Shown one piece after another: positions 59,097 through 64,000 of a stretch of DNA of 64,000 bases (its first letter is position 1; every line of letters starts with the position of its first letter). Below the pieces are notes generated by a model that was given only the letters and a program-made list of their open reading frames with translations, was not told the DNA's origin and searched no databases. The stretch is from positions 88,101,684 to 88,165,683 of the forward strand of contig CM067082.1 of assembly GCA_034008185.1 (NCBI GenBank), in the 5' to 3' direction. The position numbers and the translations under genes were made by a program. The DNA is from Gorsachius magnificus (lineage: Eukaryota; Chordata; Aves; Pelecaniformes; Ardeidae).

Positions 59097-60639
59097 GATC
59101 AAGAGCAGAAGGGGGGGCGTTCTTGGAGGTTTCTCCTCCCCCTTTGTTGTCCCCCTCCCCTTTCCTGATATTGATATTGCTCTGCTTTTTGATCTCTGCA
59201 TTTCTTTGTTTTGGCTTCGCAGGTATCAAGGGAAAATGGCTAGCAGTGAGTTCTGTAGCTTTTCCTGCTCTGCAGCCCCTCTGGCTTAGCCAGCTGGATC
59301 ACACTGAATTAGTCAAGTACTTCATTATCTCCCTTCTCTGCACATTTTGCTCCAGGTAATAAAATGCCCAAACAAGAGAGCCAATGCCTTCTGCTGCACT
59401 GTCTGTGAAGTTTCGTTGTTTTGGCCAATTCCGCATATCAGCATTGTGCTATGGGAGGGCATCGCTTTTCATCCCTTGCCTGCAGTGCTTCCCAATCTCC
59501 ATTTAGTCACAGCAGTTAGCTAACCATGTAGCTGTTGATAACATAGCACGGGTTTGGAGCCCCTCAGCCCTCGGGAGGTCTGGGATTTCTCTGCGCAGTG
59601 TGGGCCTACAGGAGGAGCGACGGCTAGCTGGGAGAGCCAGACCAATTACGTGGTGGGGATGGATGTGGTGCTACGTGAGAATTGCTCTTATTAGCAGCCA
59701 GTGGGTAGGAGTTTTGCAGTAGGATGCTTTCTGCAGCGGCGAGCTGCTAGCCAGATATCTAGGTCAGGTAGAGGAAGCCATAGACCAAAATCCAGGCAAT
59801 TGCTTTGCCCACCTTTCTTTCATGAGGCATTGTGCCGTGCGGAGGGAGGAAAAGGATTTATTTTTGGTGCTGGTGGTTTTATTTCTTTCCCCCCGACTGA
59901 CTCATTCCGATATAACATCAGCTTCTCTTTCATTTGTATTCTTCAGAGTGAATGCTTAATAGCTACTTTTTAATGTATTTTTTTTTTAAATACATTTGTC
60001 CCCTCCCCCTGCTCCATGGGATTTTTTTTCCCCCCTAAGATGACCTTTAGTTAAAGCCATAAACTAGCTTGAGGCAATCTCTGGCAGCTCTGTCATATGA
60101 TGGGCAAAATGGGCCATATTTAAATCACATGAAAGAGAACAGAAGAAAGAATCTAGTTCACCTCTTCAGTATTTAACCTTATTCACAACAGCCAATGCTG
60201 AAAATCTTTAAAATGTAGGCTTGTGAAAAATACATGCTGGAAAAAAGTCTACCTTGCATCAAAACCTAAGTTGCAAGGAATTAGTTTTCCCTGTGTGAAC
60301 AGAAGCAAAAGTATCTGCAAAATGAGAGTAGATATGTATTTCTTTTGCAGCCACCTTTCCCCCATCCTTGTTCCATCAAGTTCTCCAAATTTCTTGCCTG
60401 GGACATTCAGCCCACAGGGATGCGGGGAGGGAGGAAATATCTGCACCAAATTCCATGCTAAGGTACACAGTGCTAAAGAAATTCAAGTTCAGAACACTGT
60501 GAAAGCAGGAAAAAAAGAGCTATATTCGCATATTGTAAATTTGATTCACAGCCTGATGAAGTAAACAGCTGACGCCTATTGATTTCAGTGATCTGTGGAT
60601 CAGTCCTCAGCGACAAAGAGAAGGATCCAGACTGTAGCA

Positions 60640-60960
60640 TTTAGATAAAAATATTAACTGCAAAATATTGCTAAATTAATCCAACTTCTTTTGATTATTG
60701 ATGTCCTACTGTTTTCTGCCTGAAACAACATACACGATGCATCAGTCATTTATAAATTATTCATTCACAGTTATTTTGGCAGCAGCTTCTTTCCATTTAT
60801 CAACTGATAAATGTACAGGAGATAAGAAGGGTAATTTTATAGCCCCTTGACATTTACCTTTGACATGATTTCCATATTTAATAAGGTAAAATACAAATGA
60901 CATTTTGGGGATTCCAAAGTCCATGTTCTAAAGCTTTACAATAACTTTTGCATCCACATC
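60640..60960. promoter_or_regulatory. Candidate conserved non-coding element
   Basis: AT-rich complex DNA with CTAAATTAATCC near 60671, TTGATTATTGATG near 60692 and TTATAAATTATTCATTC near 60750. The palindromic ATTTATCAACTGATAAAT lies near 60796-60813, its two TTATC words inverted like GATA sites. No open frame. Conservation is unknown. Confidence 0.36.
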
Positions 60961-63900
60961 ACACAAGACGGGCGAGCTGAGTACATGCAAACCTCATGTG
61001 CACACAAGTCCCTCCGAGCTCACCTCCTAAGTCTGATTCCAGCAGCTCTGAAATGTGCCCATTGTGCCACCAAATTGCAGAGCCTTTTCACGGCTGCAGT
61101 GGGAAAGATTATGGTTGACTTCAGAGGCTTGGATAGCGTCCAAAGAACCACAGCTCTGGGGACTGCTGAAACCATGAGACATAGCCAGGTCAAGAATTTA
61201 CTGTTGCCTGGCCTCATTTCTAGAGATCTTGCCCGTATTTCCACACATGCAGCTCTTGGACATTCCAGATCTTTGCCCGATATGACCACAGTAATTGCAT
61301 AAACTCAGTGAAATCACATCTTATGCACCTCGGGGTTAAAGGTGGGCAAAAATCAGGTACAAGATATTCAAAGACTACATCTGTGTCTCTGCAGATATTC
61401 ATCTGTACCCTTCTTAGGCCTGCAACCCACTGGGCTATGGTACCATAGCACACTACATGTGGCCACCACACACTGCCAGAAATGCAAGCCACTCCAAGCA
61501 AACAAAAAGCAAGTGGAATGACTTCCATCCTAGCAAAGAATGACAGAGCCTTTGAACAGCATGTCCTATTTTTTCCCCTCTAGCCTGTGAGACAAGAAAG
61601 ACTTCATTAAAAAAAAGGAAAATTTTAAAAAATCACACTATTTTAAAATAGCAAAGCAGGAGTAAATAACAGTACCATTAATCCCAAGACCTACAGAGAC
61701 TACCAAAATCCTCCACACCTGATGAAGTACCAGTAGACCACTGTGAAATTTGTATGCCACTTCTACAAATCTTGTAAGTATTGCACATTACACATCTAGA
61801 AGTAATTACAGCCCAGCCAATTAACTTGACTTGCACTTGCCCTGTAATTCTAAACAGTATTCTTTGTGGACTTGTATTTTCAGGAGTAATATTATACAAG
61901 AGACATTAGCCACTGGCTCACACCTGCAGGTACTTCAATAAATCCCATTCATCTGCAAGACACAAGGCACTACATAAGATCTATAAGGACACAAGTACTC
62001 AGTGCTGACGAGTCCATCACTACATCAAGGTGTCTTTTTGCTAACTCTTTCTGCTATCCCTCCAGGAAAAGGTGGGAAAAAACCTCAGTTCTTTCCAGTC
62101 TTCCAAGATGGGGAAGCTTAAACTGAGATATTCAATTGGCCGGAACAGATTTCAGAAATAATAAAATGTTGGCTTCTGGGATCACAGTGTAGACCACCCA
62201 CTCTACCTGTGCTCATTTTAAGTGTTAAGCATCAAGGAGATGAACGTAGTTTGATTGCCAAGACCATCCGAGAGTCACAGTCAAGGAGCAGCTATGAAGT
62301 GGTCACGCACACCCCAGCCCATTCCCCTGAACCAGGTAGTTTTCTCCACCCTGTCCTTGAAAAGCCAAGCTAAACAGATGGGTGTTAACACATGAAAGGT
62401 CAATTAGAAGCTGAGTTATGGTATCATATTTTGTTGATGGCTGCCAAGAGATTAATGTATTCTGTGCTTAGGAAAACAGTTCAACAAAAACACCCCACTC
62501 CCAGAGATGCATACAGCCTTCAGATGCCCAGCAAGGATGGAGGAAACGGGGAAGTAAAAGTGGCAAGATGAATTTTCTGTCATCGAGCTGTTATACATGT
62601 AATTAATTCTGCTGTTATTACTATTCTGAACAAAAACTAAGATGAGGCAAAACTCTAGAGGTTAGGGTTAAACTCAGAGTTATCCAAACTCAAAGCCTTA
62701 CCCAAAGCTTTACATTTGGGGAGATTTCTTACCACAATTTTCCTGGTAGTGAAAACTGCCAGACTGACAACTCTGAAGACAAAGGTCTCCTATTTCCCCA
62801 AGAAAAAGGGAAGTATGGGGTGAGCCATGCACGTTCCCTGCAGCGGGGCAGTGAGAAACTCAGGTCTGTACATAGATTCCTTTGCAGGACTGGAAGATAC
62901 CACCTGGGTCATCCAGCCCAGAAACAGAGAGGTTAGAAGGATCCCCTCTAAGAACCACAATTTCCCACGCACTCCACATGCTATACAACACCTGCAATGC
63001 CTCTCCTCCCTGCACCCCGTAATAAACTTTGGAGATCAACGACAAAAGACCAGGTGTCTCGACAAAACTACATTTTAGCTGCAGTCTTCTTTTCAGGACT
63101 CCAATTTTGGACAGGACTTTGCTTGCAGAGAGGTGATTTTCAATCTTAGTACACCATAGCTGCTCTTTTTGGATATGGTTCGTGCTTCCATATTTGTTGG
63201 TTTCTTAAGTAAGACTTAAGTTTTATTCCAATTATATGGCAAGCCCCAGGGCTCAATTCAGATAAGCATGCTTCTGTTCCAGTGCCAAAAAAAACATCCT
63301 TTTTTTTTTTCTTGCAGCCATCATAAACCAGTCACCCTAGAAAAACCAGCTCTTTGTTCTTGGGGAAACAACTATTGTCAGAATATTTTACATGTAAATG
63401 AAACATGGGAGCTCATCTTCCCATTTTATTTGTCATTGCAAGCTTTCCCCATTTACCATTCTGCTCCAATTTTCCCATTTAGCAGTGTATGGAATCTGCA
63501 ATAGTGCATATTGTAATATGCAAATTGTATATAGCATTTTGGTGTCAGACACACTGAAATTAAATCAAATGGAAGGGAAAAAAAAGGAAAGAGAGTGTAA
63601 TAAAGGTACCTTTATGGCCTCAAGCTGTAGATAAATTGTGGTCTGTGGTAGTTAAACAACAGCTGTTCAGATTTAAAACAAAATTATGATAAGGATCCCC
63701 AGAAGATAACACCTCTTGAGGTAACAGCATTTACCTAAATGCATCTGCTAGCAGCAAACACCGTGACTTAAGACTGTTTATGTGATAGTTTATTCCCATT
63801 TGTTTTCCTTCTCCTCCCCCCGCTCCCGCTCATTAGCGAGAACCAACCCTTCCATGGCAATCTGGACCTCGGGGGTCCCCACGTAACCTCTCCACCTGTG

Positions 63901-64000
63901 TCGGAAGGGCGGACAGACAGCCTCTCCCAGCCGCCCACAGGTGGAAGCAGGCTGCGAACCCTCCACGCAGGCAAGTGCAAGGATTAAAGAACAGCAAGAA
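60961..64000. other. Non-coding DNA, no gene seen
   Basis: No supported gene. Open frames up to 105 codons are unrecognised. A strong-looking polypyrimidine-TTGCAG near 63299-63317 resembles a splice acceptor but leads to nothing identifiable. The last 220 bases are GC-richer with several CpGs and may be the edge of a CpG-bearing element outside the window. Confidence 0.58.
63891..63945. repeat. 10-bp inverted repeat carrying paired E-boxes
   Basis: TCCACCTGTG (63891-63900) and CACAGGTGGA (63936-63945) are perfect reverse complements with a 35-base spacer. Each arm carries a CACCTG/CAGGTG E-box of the type bound by SNAI/ZEB and bHLH factors. It lies in a CpG-bearing patch. Confidence 0.6.

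Larger units (their letters stand above)
58531..60639. other. Non-coding DNA with simple repeats
   Basis: No supported gene. Includes a C6-T-C11 run at 58900-58917, the (AC)n microsatellite and T-rich runs near 59979 and 60023. Open frames up to 113 codons are unrecognised. Confidence 0.6.

Noticed and set aside
58999..59289. Open frames through the (AC)n repeat giving Thr-His or Cys-Val runs
   Set aside because: An artefact of translating a dinucleotide microsatellite.
63299..63393. Possible small exon after a polypyrimidine tract and TTGCAG, ending at a GTAAAT
   Set aside because: The acceptor looks good, but the 76-base insert has no recognisable protein. The first frame stops at once and there is no partner exon in the window.
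1..64000. CRISPR array, operon, phage or other prokaryotic system
   Set aside because: No spaced identical repeats, no dense ORFs and no ribosome-binding-site pattern. The retroelement content is avian.

Overview
This window looks like nuclear DNA of a bird, most likely a neoavian (non-fowl) species. The evidence is one solo retroviral LTR of a type common in such birds (6171-6747, minus strand), two decayed CR1 LINE fragments (about 7125-7560 and 53310-53720), very low interspersed-repeat content, AT-rich non-coding sequence and no mammalian L1 or Alu sequence. The species and chromosome cannot be read from the sequence.

I find no protein-coding gene that I can support. The longest open frames are short (the largest is about 195 codons) and scattered over both strands. 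They lack recognisable domains and convincing exon structure. The one exception is an open stretch at 45810-46313, which matches an L2-type reverse transcriptase and is a dead transposon relic rather than a host gene. I recognise no functional tRNA, rRNA, snRNA, miRNA or CRISPR array. The window is best described as a gene desert or the inside of a very long intron.

Layout. 1-6170: plain AT-rich DNA with a MIR/L2-like fragment near 5262-5330. 6171-7560: the solo LTR, then a CR1 tail. 7561-11540: plain DNA, a GC-rich patch (9960-10400) and an A/C-only tract. 11540-16090: a cluster of AT-rich, motif-dense blocks that look like conserved non-coding elements. 16091-30330: mostly featureless, with one more candidate block at 20580-20920. 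30330-30760: a strong candidate block with an octamer site. 30761-43380: mostly featureless, apart from a local family of short repeats at 39930-40930 and a hairpin at 40282-40340. 43380-43760: candidate regulatory block. 45880-47170: L2-type LINE and MIR relics. 49312-49336: G-quadruplex-type run. 52190-52460: candidate block. 53310-53720: CR1. 55020-55130, 58030-58530 and 60640-60960: more candidate blocks, with an (AC)n microsatellite at 59059-59095. 60961-64000: plain DNA ending in a small CpG-bearing patch.

If the blocks act together, the simplest reading is a regulatory desert serving a distant developmental gene. The blocks are rich in homeodomain-type TAAT words and have occasional octamer, SOX-like and nuclear-receptor words. 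This is inference: conservation cannot be judged from one sequence. I did not find an undescribed biological system here. The best leads are the clustered candidate enhancers, the repeated 11-base motif family near 40 kb and the unusually readable L2-type RT relic.
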